Positions 17,820 to 26,986 of a stretch of 64,000 bases of DNA are shown in pieces (positions within the stretch are counted from its first letter, which is position 1; each line of letters opens with the position of its first letter). The notes under the pieces are model-generated. The model was not told the DNA's origin and ran no database searches. It saw only the letters and a program-made list of their open reading frames with translations. This stretch comes from Planococcaceae bacterium Storch 2/2-2 (lineage in GTDB: Bacteria; Bacillota; Bacilli; Bacillales_A; Planococcaceae). A program made the translations under genes and the position numbers. The stretch covers positions 62,001-126,000 of the forward strand of contig WOYE01000008.1 in NCBI GenBank assembly GCA_009740415.1, read 5' to 3'.

Positions 17820-18869
17820 TTATACGCCTCCTTTTTCTAAGAGTCTTCTAGCTTCTTCAATTAACTCTTTTGCTCTAGGCTCGCTTTCCAAATAGATATC
17901 CCATACTGGCATCGTAACCTCTTTCCAACTTTCAATTTCATCAGCAGTTGGATAATACGTTTCAATTCCTTGATCTTCTTGTAAACGATCATTGATTGTT
18001 AAAATTTGCTCTTTTACTTTTTCATAGGAATAATCTTGTAAGTCTTTTCCTGTTTCTATCATCATTTCTTGCAGGTCTTCCGGCAATTCATCAAATTTTT
18101 TCTGAGAAATCATAACAGGCATTACGTAGTTCACGAATGGATACATCGATTGAGTACGAACTGGCAACTTATTATCGTATAAATACAATGGTACTGTAAT
18201 CAAACCGTCAACAACTCCCTGTTGTAGTGCAGTAGGCAGCTCGGTTCCAGGTATTGAAATACCACTAGCCTCAATTGCTTTGAGAGTGTTCGGAGCTACA
18301 GTTCCTCCAGGAGTACGGAGCTTTAAACCTTTTGCTGTCTCTACTCCTTCAATCTGCTTAGATTCTTTCGCTGTCCACAATGTAGCGTACAAATCAGTAG
18401 AACCCATTGATAATATTTTCAAACCTCGCTCCTCTGCCATTTGAGCAATGAGCTTGCCTCCCTTCTCACTCTCAATAAACTCTCTTCTACTATCCATGTA
18501 CACTAATGGGTCGTTCGGGTCATAATTAAATAGGAACGGAAGATCGAAGAAGTACCAAATTGGATCGAAGCTTCCAGCAATAGAAGAAAGAGAATGTGTC
18601 ATATCAATTTGACCTTGTAACACTCCTGGTATCTCTTGATCGGAAGGCATCAATTGCGACCCCGGGTAAATCTCTAACTCAATACGGCCATCACTCCTCT
18701 TTTGAATTTCTTCATCAAACCACTCCATATAATGATGGTGGAGCGTCCCGACTTGATAAGGGTGTGAAACTCTTAACTTAAAAGTCTCATTTTTCTGACT
18801 TTTTACTCCACACCCTGCTACTACCATTAATAAAATTATTAACATGAAGAAAAACGGAACTTTTTTCAA
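17820..18869 (-). CDS. dctP: TRAP transporter substrate-binding lipoprotein, DctP family
   Basis: 349-residue binding protein anchored as a lipoprotein (VVAGC, Cys 20 from the chosen start). It catches the substrate outside the cell and delivers it to DctQM. The LKLRTPGGTVAPNTLKAI region holds the conserved Arg that binds the substrate carboxylate, so an organic acid is expected. The TTG start at 18869 (MKKVPFFF) is preferred over the GTG at 18881, which overlaps AGGAGG. A perfect cre-like operator overlaps the ribosome site. It is the first gene of the operon. Confidence 0.92.
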   Translation of the reverse strand: MKKVPFFFMLIILLMVVAGCGVKSQKNETFKLRVSHPYQVGTLHHHYMEWFDEEIQKRSDGRIELEIYPGSQLMPSDQEIPGVLQGQIDMTHSLSSIAGSFDPIWYFFDLPFLFNYDPNDPLVYMDSRREFIESEKGGKLIAQMAEERGLKILSMGSTDLYATLWTAKESKQIEGVETAKGLKLRTPGGTVAPNTLKAIEASGISIPGTELPTALQQGVVDGLITVPLYLYDNKLPVRTQSMYPFVNYVMPVMISQKKFDELPEDLQEMMIETGKDLQDYSYEKVKEQILTINDRLQEDQGIETYYPTADEIESWKEVTMPVWDIYLESEPRAKELIEEARRLLEKGGV

Positions 18870-18885
18870 TGTTTTGGACACCTCC

Positions 18886-18899
18886 TGTAAGCGCTTTCA
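18886..18899. promoter_or_regulatory. cre-like operator (CcpA or LacI-family site) at the TRAP operon
   Basis: TGTAAGCGCTTTCA fits the cre consensus TGWNANCGNTNWCA at every position. It directly adjoins the dctP AGGAGG site, so a bound repressor would block the start of the transcript. The same pattern also suits other LacI-family regulators. Confidence 0.75.
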
Positions 18900-19035
18900 A
18901 TTTCGTGTTATTAATTTACCACCTAAAATTTATGTTGTCAATTCTTTTATCAAGTACTTAACATTTGAACAATTGCATTTTCATATTATTTTCCAGTATG
19001 ATAGAAACAAATGTATGAGAAATGAGGTATTTATT

Positions 19036-19359
19036 TTGAAGTACAATAAACTTGTTCGAGATAAAATTCCAACGATTATTGAAGAAGATGGCAAATGTTG
19101 TCATTTTAACGTGTTGGATCAAGAAACGTATCGTGAAAAACTCATTGAAAAGTTTCATGAAGAAACGATTGAATTTGAGGAAACGACGAATGACGATGAA
19201 GCGATTGAAGAATTAGCTGATCTTTTAGAGCTCATTCACGCAGCTGCTACTCTTCATGGACAGTCAATTGAAGAAGTAGAGCGTGTACGAATGGCGAAAA
19301 AAGAACGACGTGGAGGATTTGAGAAAAAGCTATTACTCATCGAAGTTAGCGATGCGTGA
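19036..19359 (+). CDS. MazG-like/PRA-PH nucleotide pyrophosphohydrolase
   Basis: 107-residue all-alpha NTP pyrophosphohydrolase of the COG4997 type. KYNKLVRDKIP opens the protein, and the metal-binding Glu pattern is HEETIEFEE with EELADLLELI. Such enzymes clean up non-canonical or modified nucleotides. The TTG start at 19036 has TGAGGT seven bases upstream. An ATG eight codons further upstream is the alternative. The stop overlaps the start of the PLD-helicase by 8 nt, so the two are translationally coupled. Confidence 0.82.
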   Translation: MKYNKLVRDKIPTIIEEDGKCCHFNVLDQETYREKLIEKFHEETIEFEETTNDDEAIEELADLLELIHAAATLHGQSIEEVERVRMAKKERRGGFEKKLLLIEVSDA

Positions 19360-21754
19360 GCTATCTCTCATTACTGAAAATTTACAGTCGACACTTATTG
19401 AACAAATCGATGAAGCTACTGAAATCTATATCGCCGTTGCTTTCGTTCAACCGAGTGGGCTCCGCTTATTAATGCCTGCTTTTCAAAGAGCCGTTCAACG
19501 CGGAGCCACCATCCACTTTTTAATCGGTGATTATTTATATATTACTTCGCCCGACGCTTTGGATATGTTATTGCAACAACTGCCAGAAGCAGAAACACGT
19601 CTTTTCATGAGCAATGGCCGTAGTTTCCACCCGAAAGCATATTTGTTCCGCTTTTCAGATGGTACTCATTCCGTCATCGGCTCTTCTAACGTATCTAAAA
19701 GCGCTCTTACGACAGGCGTTGAATGGAACGTTAGTGTACGGTTAAACGAAGGAGATCCCTTTTTCGAAGAAGCGAACGAACAGTTTTTCAAACTATTTTT
19801 GCATGAACAGACCGTACCGCTCCAACCGTATACACTGGAAGACTACCGTAAACAATATGAAATAAAAGCAATCCAATTGTCACTTTCTGATCCCCTTGAT
19901 GATTCCGTTACGGAGCAGACAATTAAAGGGGAAAACGAAGCGATTTATGATCCTTCCGCAACGTACGACATCATTACACCACGACCGGCACAGCAGATAG
20001 CTTTGAAACAGCTGGAAGAAATGTTAGAAGACGAATACGATAAAGCGCTTGTCGTACTTGCGACGGGTCTCGGTAAAACGTATCTCGCCGCGTTTTTTAG
20101 TAAGCATTTCCAACGTGTTTTATTCATTGCGCATCGTGAAGAATTACTCATTCAGGCAAAACGATCATTTTTAACGGTTGAACCTGACGCAGACGCAGCT
20201 ATTTTCAATGGGACGGTGAAAGAAGTCGGTGAACGCTTTACGTTCGCCTCTATTTTTACACTTGCTTCACCACATCATTTGCGTTCGTTTGAGCCCGATG
20301 CATTCGACTTAATCGTCATTGATGAGTTTCATCATGCAACGGCTCCTACCTATGAAAGAGTCCTTCACTATTTTGAGCCTACTTTTTTATTAGGCATTAC
20401 AGCTACTCCTGAACGGCTCGATAACAAAGACGTCTATGCTTTATGTGACGGAAATGTTGCAGCATCGATTCATTTCATCGATGCGATTCGAAATGAATGG
20501 TTGGCGCCCTTCGTTTACTATGGCATTCGTGACCCGATCGATTATGACTACATTTCATGGCGCAACAAACGTTACGACGAACAGCAACTTTTGCAAGAAC
20601 AATTGAAAGATCAATACGCACTTGCCGCTTATGATGCATGGTACGAACATAAGCAGACAAAATCTCTAGGTTTCTGTTCTTCCGTCATTCAAGCGAACTT
20701 TATGAGTGAGTTTTTTAAATCAAAAGGGGTGGCGGCATTAGCTTTGCACGGTGAATCCCCTCCACTCGAACGACGAACAGCGATTGAACGACTCGAGCGC
20801 GGTGAGCTAGATATCATTTTTACCGTCAATTTGTTCAATGAAGGGGTCGATATTCCGAGTGTCGACACACTTTTATTCGCACGACCGACAGAAAGCTTAA
20901 CTGTGTTTACGCAACAGATTGGACGTGGCTTACGCCTCTTTCCATCGAAAAGCCACTGTGTCATTATCGACTTAATCGGAAACTATAAAAATGCGACGAC
21001 AAAGTTAGCGGTCTTCCAACAAACCGAACGAGAGCTCGTCACATTTTCACCTTCCGAATTCGACTTACCTGAACATTGCTCGATCCATTTTGAGACGGAA
21101 GTAGTCGATATTTTACGCAAAATGAATGAAATGAAATCGCCACGTAAACAACGAGCCATCGAATCGTTTTTAACGCTTCAACGCGAGCTAGGAAGACGCC
21201 CTACTTATTTAGAGTTCCATTTACATGGCTCTGCTGACTCTAAAATTGTTCATCAAGATTTTCAGTCGTATCCTAACTTTCTATACAACGCTGACGTACT
21301 AACATTAGAAGAGCGTCATGTAGTCGAAACGTACCGAGAATGGTTTATCGAAGTAAATAAAACACGAATGGCGAAAAGCTATAAGATGGTCGTCTTACTC
21401 GCCATGTTACAAAGAGGACCGAAAAAATGGCGAGAACCGATCACCGCTGAAGAAATCGCTCCTTTCTTCCACGAATACGTCATAGGAAAAGAATATCGAA
21501 AAAAAGCAGACTTCTCTGACCGAATCGGGAAGAAATTACAAAAATATGACGAAAAGAAAATGGCTACACATATTCGCAACAACCCATTTCATTATTGGGC
21601 AAAAAGTGCATCCTCTTTTATTACATGGGACGGTTCTCATTTTTCATTTCATTTTCCAATCGCAGAAGAACACGAAACAATCGTTTACGAATGGACGAAA
21701 GACATTTGTCTTTATAGGTTACATACGTACTTTGAACGGAAGGCCAATTCATAA
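19352..21754 (+). CDS. PLD-domain DEAD/DEAH-box helicase
   Basis: 800-residue superfamily-2 protein. An N-terminal phospholipase D-like nuclease domain carries one HxK motif (HPK, H93 and K95) and GSSN at 110-113. The helicase core follows: Walker A ATGLGKT at 237-243, motif II DEFH at 324-327, motif III TATPERLD near 350, and motif VI QQIGRGLRLF. A C-terminal region of about 250 residues follows, as in PLD-helicase-DUF3427 proteins. One HKD copy per chain suggests dimerisation. It overlaps the MazG-like gene. The architecture fits DNA repair or defence. Its role is not known. Confidence 0.87.
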   Translation: MRELSLITENLQSTLIEQIDEATEIYIAVAFVQPSGLRLLMPAFQRAVQRGATIHFLIGDYLYITSPDALDMLLQQLPEAETRLFMSNGRSFHPKAYLFRFSDGTHSVIGSSNVSKSALTTGVEWNVSVRLNEGDPFFEEANEQFFKLFLHEQTVPLQPYTLEDYRKQYEIKAIQLSLSDPLDDSVTEQTIKGENEAIYDPSATYDIITPRPAQQIALKQLEEMLEDEYDKALVVLATGLGKTYLAAFFSKHFQRVLFIAHREELLIQAKRSFLTVEPDADAAIFNGTVKEVGERFTFASIFTLASPHHLRSFEPDAFDLIVIDEFHHATAPTYERVLHYFEPTFLLGITATPERLDNKDVYALCDGNVAASIHFIDAIRNEWLAPFVYYGIRDPIDYDYISWRNKRYDEQQLLQEQLKDQYALAAYDAWYEHKQTKSLGFCSSVIQANFMSEFFKSKGVAALALHGESPPLERRTAIERLERGELDIIFTVNLFNEGVDIPSVDTLLFARPTESLTVFTQQIGRGLRLFPSKSHCVIIDLIGNYKNATTKLAVFQQTERELVTFSPSEFDLPEHCSIHFETEVVDILRKMNEMKSPRKQRAIESFLTLQRELGRRPTYLEFHLHGSADSKIVHQDFQSYPNFLYNADVLTLEERHVVETYREWFIEVNKTRMAKSYKMVVLLAMLQRGPKKWREPITAEEIAPFFHEYVIGKEYRKKADFSDRIGKKLQKYDEKKMATHIRNNPFHYWAKSASSFITWDGSHFSFHFPIAEEHETIVYEWTKDICLYRLHTYFERKANS

Positions 21755-21914
21755 TGGCCTTCTTTTTATATGTTTCATTTTTTGGAAATCGGTAGTAAGA
21801 TGGCAAGTATGTTTGTTCGTAGGAGTGAAGGTTTGGAAAACTTTTTGTAGGCGGTTGGCGTCTAATAGATATCAGTGTTTGAGTACGCTGGAAGAAGAAG
21901 GTGACTCATTTGTC

Positions 21915-22406
21915 ATGATGAAGGATGAAAAGTTCCAGCTGGTGGAGCGGTTCGTGTTAGATGATCGGCAGGCGCATTATCGGTTGGCGTATAGTTACGT
22001 GCGGAATGAGCAGAATGCGCTCGATATTGTGCAGGAGGCGACGTTTAAGGCGTTGCGGTCGATCGATCGGTTGGAGGAGCCGGCTTATTTGAAGACGTGG
22101 TTTTATCGCATTTTGGTGAATACGGCGCTCGATTTTTTACGGAAGCACCGGAGGGTGTCTGTCGTGGAAGAGGAGGCCCTTTCGTCTTTTTTGCCGTCCG
22201 ATGTGCTCGATGTTCCCGATTGGGATTTGTGGGAAGCGATTGATCGTTTGTCCCCGACGTATCGGACGATTATCGTATTGCGGTTTTTTGAAGATATGAA
22301 GCTCGATGATATCGCTTCCGTGACGGATACGAATGTAAATACGGTGAAGACGCGTCTCTATGCAGCGTTACGTAAGCTGCGTGTCGATATAGAGGAGGAA
22401 TTGTAA
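21915..22406 (+). CDS. sigV: ECF sigma factor, SigV-like
   Basis: About 163-residue ECF sigma factor. Region 2 is at about 25-85 (QNALDIVQEATFKALRSI, YLKTWFYRILVNTALD), and region 4 with a helix-turn-helix at about 115-160 (LDDIASVTDTNVNTVKTRLYAALRKL). It lies 4 bp before an RsiV-like anti-sigma gene, which marks it as SigV-type, a lysozyme and envelope stress factor in Bacillus. Start is at the ATG pair 21915/21918 after GAAGGTGA. Codons such as CGG, GAG and TTG are more common here than in neighbours. I could not place an ECF autoregulatory promoter with confidence. Confidence 0.88.
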   Translation: MMKDEKFQLVERFVLDDRQAHYRLAYSYVRNEQNALDIVQEATFKALRSIDRLEEPAYLKTWFYRILVNTALDFLRKHRRVSVVEEEALSSFLPSDVLDVPDWDLWEAIDRLSPTYRTIIVLRFFEDMKLDDIASVTDTNVNTVKTRLYAALRKLRVDIEEEL

Positions 22407-22410
22407 GTAT

Positions 22411-23265
22411 ATGAAGCAAATGGATGAATGGCGTGACCAATATGAGGAATTACCGATTCCTGATGCATTGGATGAAGCGGTTCGTTCGTCGATTGCCCGT
22501 GCGCAACGACAGAAGCGACAACAGATGATCATTCGGCGGACGTGCGCCACTTTGTTTGTAACGTTATTTTTATGGATCGGCTTGTTAAACGTCAGTTCTA
22601 CGTTTACGACGGCTATGGCGAAGGTTCCTGGGTTCGAGCCAATCGTTCGTCTGTTAAGTGTTCAAACGATTTCTGACCAGTCTGAAACGTATGAAGCTCA
22701 CATTGAACAAGTCGCAGTAGAGACGGAGACCCACCCGGAGCTGTCTTCTCTCTTGAACGAAGCGTATCTCGAAGAGAGTGTACAAGCGTACGAACAGTAC
22801 GTCGCTGAAAAAGAGGAACTGGAAGAAGCAGGTGGTGGCCATCTCGCCGTCCACCAATCTTATCGTGTCGTCACCGATGCTCCCCACCTATGGAGTATGG
22901 AACGACGAACGACTGAAGTTCGAGGTTCCTCATATGAAACGGTCCAGTACACGACCATCGATCCGGAATACGGAGTCGTTCTGACGCTTCCTCTTTTATT
23001 CAAAGACGATTCGTACATCGAACGGATTGAATCGTATGTAGATGAAACGTTCGATCCGGCGCTTCGATTGGCGTATCCTGATGGCACGTTTCACCGCGTC
23101 GTCTTACGACCGGATCAACCGTTTTACATTACAGCAGACGGTACATTAACAATTGTTTTTCAACCATATGAGATGACACCCGGTTCAGAAGGTGTCGTTG
23201 AAGTAGCGATTCCGACATCACTCCTTGAAGATGTGCTCGTGAGCGATCGTTACATTCACTCATAA
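22411..23265 (+). CDS. rsiV: Anti-sigma factor RsiV-like (DUF3298)
   Basis: 284-residue single-pass membrane protein. A cytoplasmic N-terminus of about 40 residues is sigma-binding, one helix lies at about 43-62, and the large outer part ends in a DUF3298-type domain (about 170-280, including VLTLPLLFKDDSYIERI). In Bacillus RsiV binds lysozyme outside the cell, is cleaved, and releases SigV to induce peptidoglycan O-acetylation and related defences. The start follows GAGGAGG and is coupled to the sigma gene. Assignment to RsiV rests on domain and position. Confidence 0.85.
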   Translation: MKQMDEWRDQYEELPIPDALDEAVRSSIARAQRQKRQQMIIRRTCATLFVTLFLWIGLLNVSSTFTTAMAKVPGFEPIVRLLSVQTISDQSETYEAHIEQVAVETETHPELSSLLNEAYLEESVQAYEQYVAEKEELEEAGGGHLAVHQSYRVVTDAPHLWSMERRTTEVRGSSYETVQYTTIDPEYGVVLTLPLLFKDDSYIERIESYVDETFDPALRLAYPDGTFHRVVLRPDQPFYITADGTLTIVFQPYEMTPGSEGVVEVAIPTSLLEDVLVSDRYIHS

Positions 23266-23267
23266 TC

Positions 23268-23305
23268 AAAGCCTCTTGCGTGTTCTTACAGCAAGAGGCT
23301 TTTTG
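23268..23305 (+). terminator. Rho-independent terminator of the sigV-rsiV unit
   Basis: AAAGCCTCTTGC and GCAAGAGGCTTT pair around an 11-base loop, followed by a T run. Confidence 0.9.
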
Positions 23306-23385
23306 TATGTGTTCGATGCAACGGTCTTTTACTCACCTGAGAGAGTAAGTGCTAGAATTCATTTCTACTACAGTCGATTACGACC

Positions 23386-23423
23386 AAAAAGCGAAGCGCT
23401 CCGGGGAGCGCTTCGCTTTTTTC
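23386..23423 (-). terminator. Rho-independent terminator, symmetrical
   Basis: AAAAAGCGAAGCGCTCC and GGAGCGCTTCGCTTTTT form a 17-bp stem. It is positioned to end the BI-1 gene on the minus strand, with T runs in both directions. Confidence 0.92.
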
Positions 23424-23424
23424 C

Positions 23425-24030
23425 TTAGTCGTTATTTCCTGTCCATTCGCGTACGAGATAGAGTAAATCTTTAATGATGTTCAATAAGTTAATGAACAAC
23501 GCAAAGCCCATTTCTGCTGGGTCGTACGCATCGTGGCGGATTCGGTTGAAGTCGTAAATCGTATACAGTAAAAATAAGAGAAGTCCTGCCATCGAAAGCC
23601 ATTTTGCCATTCCTGCGATCGGAAGGAAAAATGAGACGAGCGACATCATGATGAGTGCAATGAGTGCGATGAGCAAATATTTGCCCCAGTTCATTGCATT
23701 TTTAATGACGAATAAACCGAGCACACCGGCTGTCGCGAACATGACGACGGCCATGATGACGACACTTAATACGTAGCCGAGCCCTTCTGTCGTAACGAAA
23801 AATAAGACGTAATAGTAAAATGTAATTCCTAATCCGAAGGCGATGAACGGTAAAAAGATGTTCGGTATACCGATTCGGAAAATTAACGTCGCTAACATGA
23901 CGACAGTGATGAATAAGCTAATGCCCGTTGCAACGTTCGGTGGTAAAAATTGACCGAAGAACGTTCCGATTCCGAACAGTACCCAATACATGATGAAGTA
24001 GCCGATCGTGCGACCGATTTTTGATTGCAT
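23425..24030 (-). CDS. Bax inhibitor-1/YccA-family membrane protein
   Basis: 201-residue protein with seven predicted transmembrane helices and the BI-1 family C-terminal signature YDFNRIRHD followed by LFINLLNIIKDLLYL. Bacterial members act as pH-dependent calcium leak channels or protease-associated membrane factors (YetJ, YccA). The role here is not defined. It is monocistronic, with its own terminator and transcribed away from sigV-rsiV. Confidence 0.85.
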   Translation of the reverse strand: MQSKIGRTIGYFIMYWVLFGIGTFFGQFLPPNVATGISLFITVVMLATLIFRIGIPNIFLPFIAFGLGITFYYYVLFFVTTEGLGYVLSVVIMAVVMFATAGVLGLFVIKNAMNWGKYLLIALIALIMMSLVSFFLPIAGMAKWLSMAGLLLFLLYTIYDFNRIRHDAYDPAEMGFALFINLLNIIKDLLYLVREWTGNND

Positions 24031-24096
24031 CGTTATCTTCCTTTCCTCTTCTCTCTTCTTTACCCGTTTTCGAGAGAAAAAGTTTCATTTTTTGAC

Positions 24097-24127
24097 AAAA
24101 AAAGACGCCTCCTCATGAGGCGCCCTT
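24097..24127 (-). terminator. Rho-independent terminator of fumC
   Basis: GCGCCTCAT and the complementary GAGGAGGCG(T) form the stem, ending in a T run on the minus strand. Confidence 0.85.
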
Positions 24128-24130
24128 TTC

Positions 24131-25519
24131 TTATTTTAAGTTGCCAACCATATGTTCTGGTACGACGTATTTGTCGAACTCTTCTTCTGTTAACAATCCT
24201 GTTTTTAAAGCAGCTTCTTTCAATGTCGTTCCTTCAGCGTGTGCTGTTTTCGCGATTTTCGCTGCATTTTCGTACCCGATGTACGGGTTCAATGCTGTAA
24301 CGAGCATGAGTGAGTTGTCTACTTTGTTTTTAATTTCTTCCATGTTCGGTTCGATGCCGACTGCACAGTTGTTGTTGAAGCTTAACATACCGTCTGCAAG
24401 CAATTTAACCGATTGTAAGAAGTTGTAGATGATGACCGGTTTGTAAACGTTGAGCTCGAAGTTTCCTTGGCTCGCTGCAAATCCGATCGTCGCGTCGTTC
24501 CCCATAACTTGTGCAACGACCATCGTCAATGCTTCCGACTGTGTCGGGTTTACTTTACCTGGCATGATCGATGAACCTGGCTCGTTCGCCGGAATTTCGA
24601 TTTCACCGATTCCTGAACGTGGTCCGCTCGCTAACCAACGAACGTCGTTCGCGATTTTCATTAAGTCGGCTGCGAGTGCTTTCAACGCACCGTGTACGTA
24701 TACTAACTCGTCGTAGCTCGTCAATGAGTGGAATTTGTTTGGTGCTGATTGGAATGTAGCGCCTGTTGATTTTGAAATTTCTTCCGCTACTTTTTCACCG
24801 AATCCTTCCGGTGCGTTCAATCCTGTTCCGACCGCTGTTCCACCGATCGCTAAGTCTTTCATTTTTTCGACCGATTCTGTGATCATTTCTTCTGAACGTT
24901 CTAACATACGGCGCCATCCACTGATCTCTTGTCCGAGTGTAAGTGGTGTCGCATCTTGTAAGTGCGTACGTCCGATTTTTACGATTTCTTTAAACTCTTC
25001 TTCTTTTTGCTGAAGTGTTTGTTTGAACACGTCAAGCGCTGGTAAAAGGTCGTTTTGCACAGCAAGTACTCCTGCCACGTGCAAAGCAGTTGGGAATGTA
25101 TCGTTCGAACTTTGTGATTTGTTGACGTCGTCGTTCGGGTGTAAGCGTTCTTCTTCGCCCCACTCTTCTAACAATTGGTTTCCACGACGTGCTAACACTT
25201 CGTTCATGTTCATGTTCGATTGTGTACCGCTTCCTGTTTGCCATACGACGAGTGGGAAATGCTCGTCCCATTTTCCTTCGATGACTTCGTCTGCTGCTGT
25301 CGCGATTGCTTTCATCTTCGCATCCGATAAGTTACCGAATGAGTTGCTCGCGATCGCTGCTGACTTTTTCAAATGTGCGAATGCACGGATGACGCCTAGA
25401 GGAATACGCTCTCCTCCGATTTTGAAGTTCTGTTTGCTTCGCTGTGTCTGTGCACCCCATAGTTTGTCCGCTGGTACTTTAATTTCACCGATCGTGTCAT
25501 GCTCAATACGATATTCCAT
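24131..25519 (-). CDS. fumC: Class II fumarate hydratase
   Basis: 462-residue iron-independent fumarase interconverting fumarate and L-malate in the TCA cycle. The fumarase/aspartase signature [15 protein letters not shown] is intact, as are [13 protein letters not shown] and the catalytic-His stretch [10 protein letters not shown]. Length is normal. The start [11 protein letters not shown] is typical and is preceded by AGGTGACTGGAGAA. It is a single-gene unit with its own terminator. Confidence 0.97.
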   Translation of the reverse strand: MEYRIEHDTIGEIKVPADKLWGAQTQRSKQNFKIGGERIPLGVIRAFAHLKKSAAIASNSFGNLSDAKMKAIATAADEVIEGKWDEHFPLVVWQTGSGTQSNMNMNEVLARRGNQLLEEWGEEERLHPNDDVNKSQSSNDTFPTALHVAGVLAVQNDLLPALDVFKQTLQQKEEEFKEIVKIGRTHLQDATPLTLGQEISGWRRMLERSEEMITESVEKMKDLAIGGTAVGTGLNAPEGFGEKVAEEISKSTGATFQSAPNKFHSLTSYDELVYVHGALKALAADLMKIANDVRWLASGPRSGIGEIEIPANEPGSSIMPGKVNPTQSEALTMVVAQVMGNDATIGFAASQGNFELNVYKPVIIYNFLQSVKLLADGMLSFNNNCAVGIEPNMEEIKNKVDNSLMLVTALNPYIGYENAAKIAKTAHAEGTTLKEAALKTGLLTEEEFDKYVVPEHMVGNLK

Positions 25520-25629
25520 TTTCTCCAGTCACCTCTATATAAGTATTTTGAAAAGCTTGCATCTATTGTAACATAGACGCTTCTCGTACTCTATTTTACA
25601 ACATTTTGTCTAAATTGTGTACGTTGACG

Positions 25630-26838
25630 TCAAACCGTTTTTCCGACGTTCGTCACATAGTATAAAATGAGCGAACTCGTCGTACACGTCATAATGATGA
25701 GACCCATCGGAACTGCTGATGCTTCGCCTGCTATTCCGACGAGTGGAGAAACGATCGCTCCCCCGATAAACGGGACGAGTCCTAAAAAGGCACTCGCACT
25801 ACCTGCTGCATTGCCTTGACGATTCATCGCAATCGAAAAAGCAGTCGTCGATACCGCTCCTACGCTCGATACGATGAAAAAGAGTGCGGTCGCCATCGCC
25901 CAAAGGGGCAACTGTTGCCAAATGACGACGAGTAAAAAGAGACTCGCTATGAAAGCGACTTGAACCGCACGAAGTAAAATCGTCGATTCTGCCATCGAGC
26001 TCGACAACTTCCCTGCCAACTGTGCGGACATAATAATCCCGATTCCGTTCAATGCGAAAAAGAGCGAAAACTGAAACGGTGTCACTCCGTAAATGTTTTG
26101 TAAAACGAACGGCGACCCAGCAATGTAGGCGAACATGCTCGCCATAATGAATCCTTGCGTCAACGCCACACCCATGAACACTTTGTCTCGTAGCAATCCT
26201 TTGAACGTCGCGAGGACCGCGAGGACGCTACTTTCCGATCGTTTTTCTTCCGGTAACGTTTCAGGCAAACCGAAGTAGACGCCGATTAACATGAGAATGC
26301 CGATCAAACCTAATACGTGGAATACACCGTTCCACGTCGTGAACTCTAGGACGATTCCACCGAAAATTGGTGCTAAAATCGGTGCTGCCCCGTTCACGAG
26401 CGATAAAAGAGCGACGAATTTCGTCAAATCTTTTCCTGAATACATATCTCGAGCGGATGCACGAGCAATGACGATTCCTGCCGCTCCCGTAAATCCTTGG
26501 ATGAACCGCAACCCGATGAAGACGTAAATGTTCGGGCTGAACGCACTTAGAAATGATGCGATCGAATAACCGATCAACGTGATCGTTAACGGTTTCCGCC
26601 TCCCGTGAATGTCACTGTACGGTCCGAATACGAGCTGTCCGAGACCGAGACCGAGTAACGTGGCGGTTAAACTCGCTTGTACGAGTGAAGTCGTCGTTTG
26701 TAAATCGTTTGCTACTTCAGGTAAAGCGGGTAAATACATGTCCATCGACAACGGACCGAACGCGGTTAATGAGCCGAGAATTAAGACGAGCCATACTTTC
26801 GCCATGCCTTCTTTCGGCTTGTAAGATGTTGTTGACAC
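25630..26838 (-). CDS. MFS exporter, Bcr/CflA family, with Fur-like box
   Basis: 402-residue 12-helix drug:H+ antiporter-type MFS protein. FGPLSMDMYLPALP near the N-terminus and FGPYSDIHGRRKPL (motif A) identify the Bcr/CflA family. The GTG start at 26838 has GAGGTGAGAAA in front. A Fur-like box lies 67 bp upstream, next to a -10 TATACT, so expression is probably iron-repressed. That fits export of a siderophore or precursor better than a constitutive drug pump, but no siderophore synthesis genes are in view. Confidence 0.88.
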   Translation of the reverse strand: MSTTSYKPKEGMAKVWLVLILGSLTAFGPLSMDMYLPALPEVANDLQTTTSLVQASLTATLLGLGLGQLVFGPYSDIHGRRKPLTITLIGYSIASFLSAFSPNIYVFIGLRFIQGFTGAAGIVIARASARDMYSGKDLTKFVALLSLVNGAAPILAPIFGGIVLEFTTWNGVFHVLGLIGILMLIGVYFGLPETLPEEKRSESSVLAVLATFKGLLRDKVFMGVALTQGFIMASMFAYIAGSPFVLQNIYGVTPFQFSLFFALNGIGIIMSAQLAGKLSSSMAESTILLRAVQVAFIASLFLLVVIWQQLPLWAMATALFFIVSSVGAVSTTAFSIAMNRQGNAAGSASAFLGLVPFIGGAIVSPLVGIAGEASAVPMGLIIMTCTTSSLILYYVTNVGKTV

Positions 26839-26904
26839 TTTCTCACCTCTTCTATGTAATGAAAGCGACTGTTGTCGCTTTCTTCGTCTTCAACTTCAAC
26901 GGAT

Positions 26905-26919
26905 TGAAAACGATTATCA
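26905..26919. promoter_or_regulatory. Fur-like box upstream of the MFS exporter
   Basis: TGAAAACGATTATCA matches TGATAATNATTATCA at 13 of 15 positions. It lies just downstream of a minus-strand -10 hexamer TATACT (26935-26930). Confidence 0.72.
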
Positions 26920-26986
26920 ATCAAACGATAGTATAGCATTTTCATTAGGGAAGACGTACCATTTTGTTTAGAAAGGATGAAGACGA

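Noticed and set aside
21546-21914. 123-codon upstream extension of the sigV-like frame
   Set aside because: It overlaps the helicase end, has no similarity to sigma factors, and a better start with a ribosome site is at 21915.
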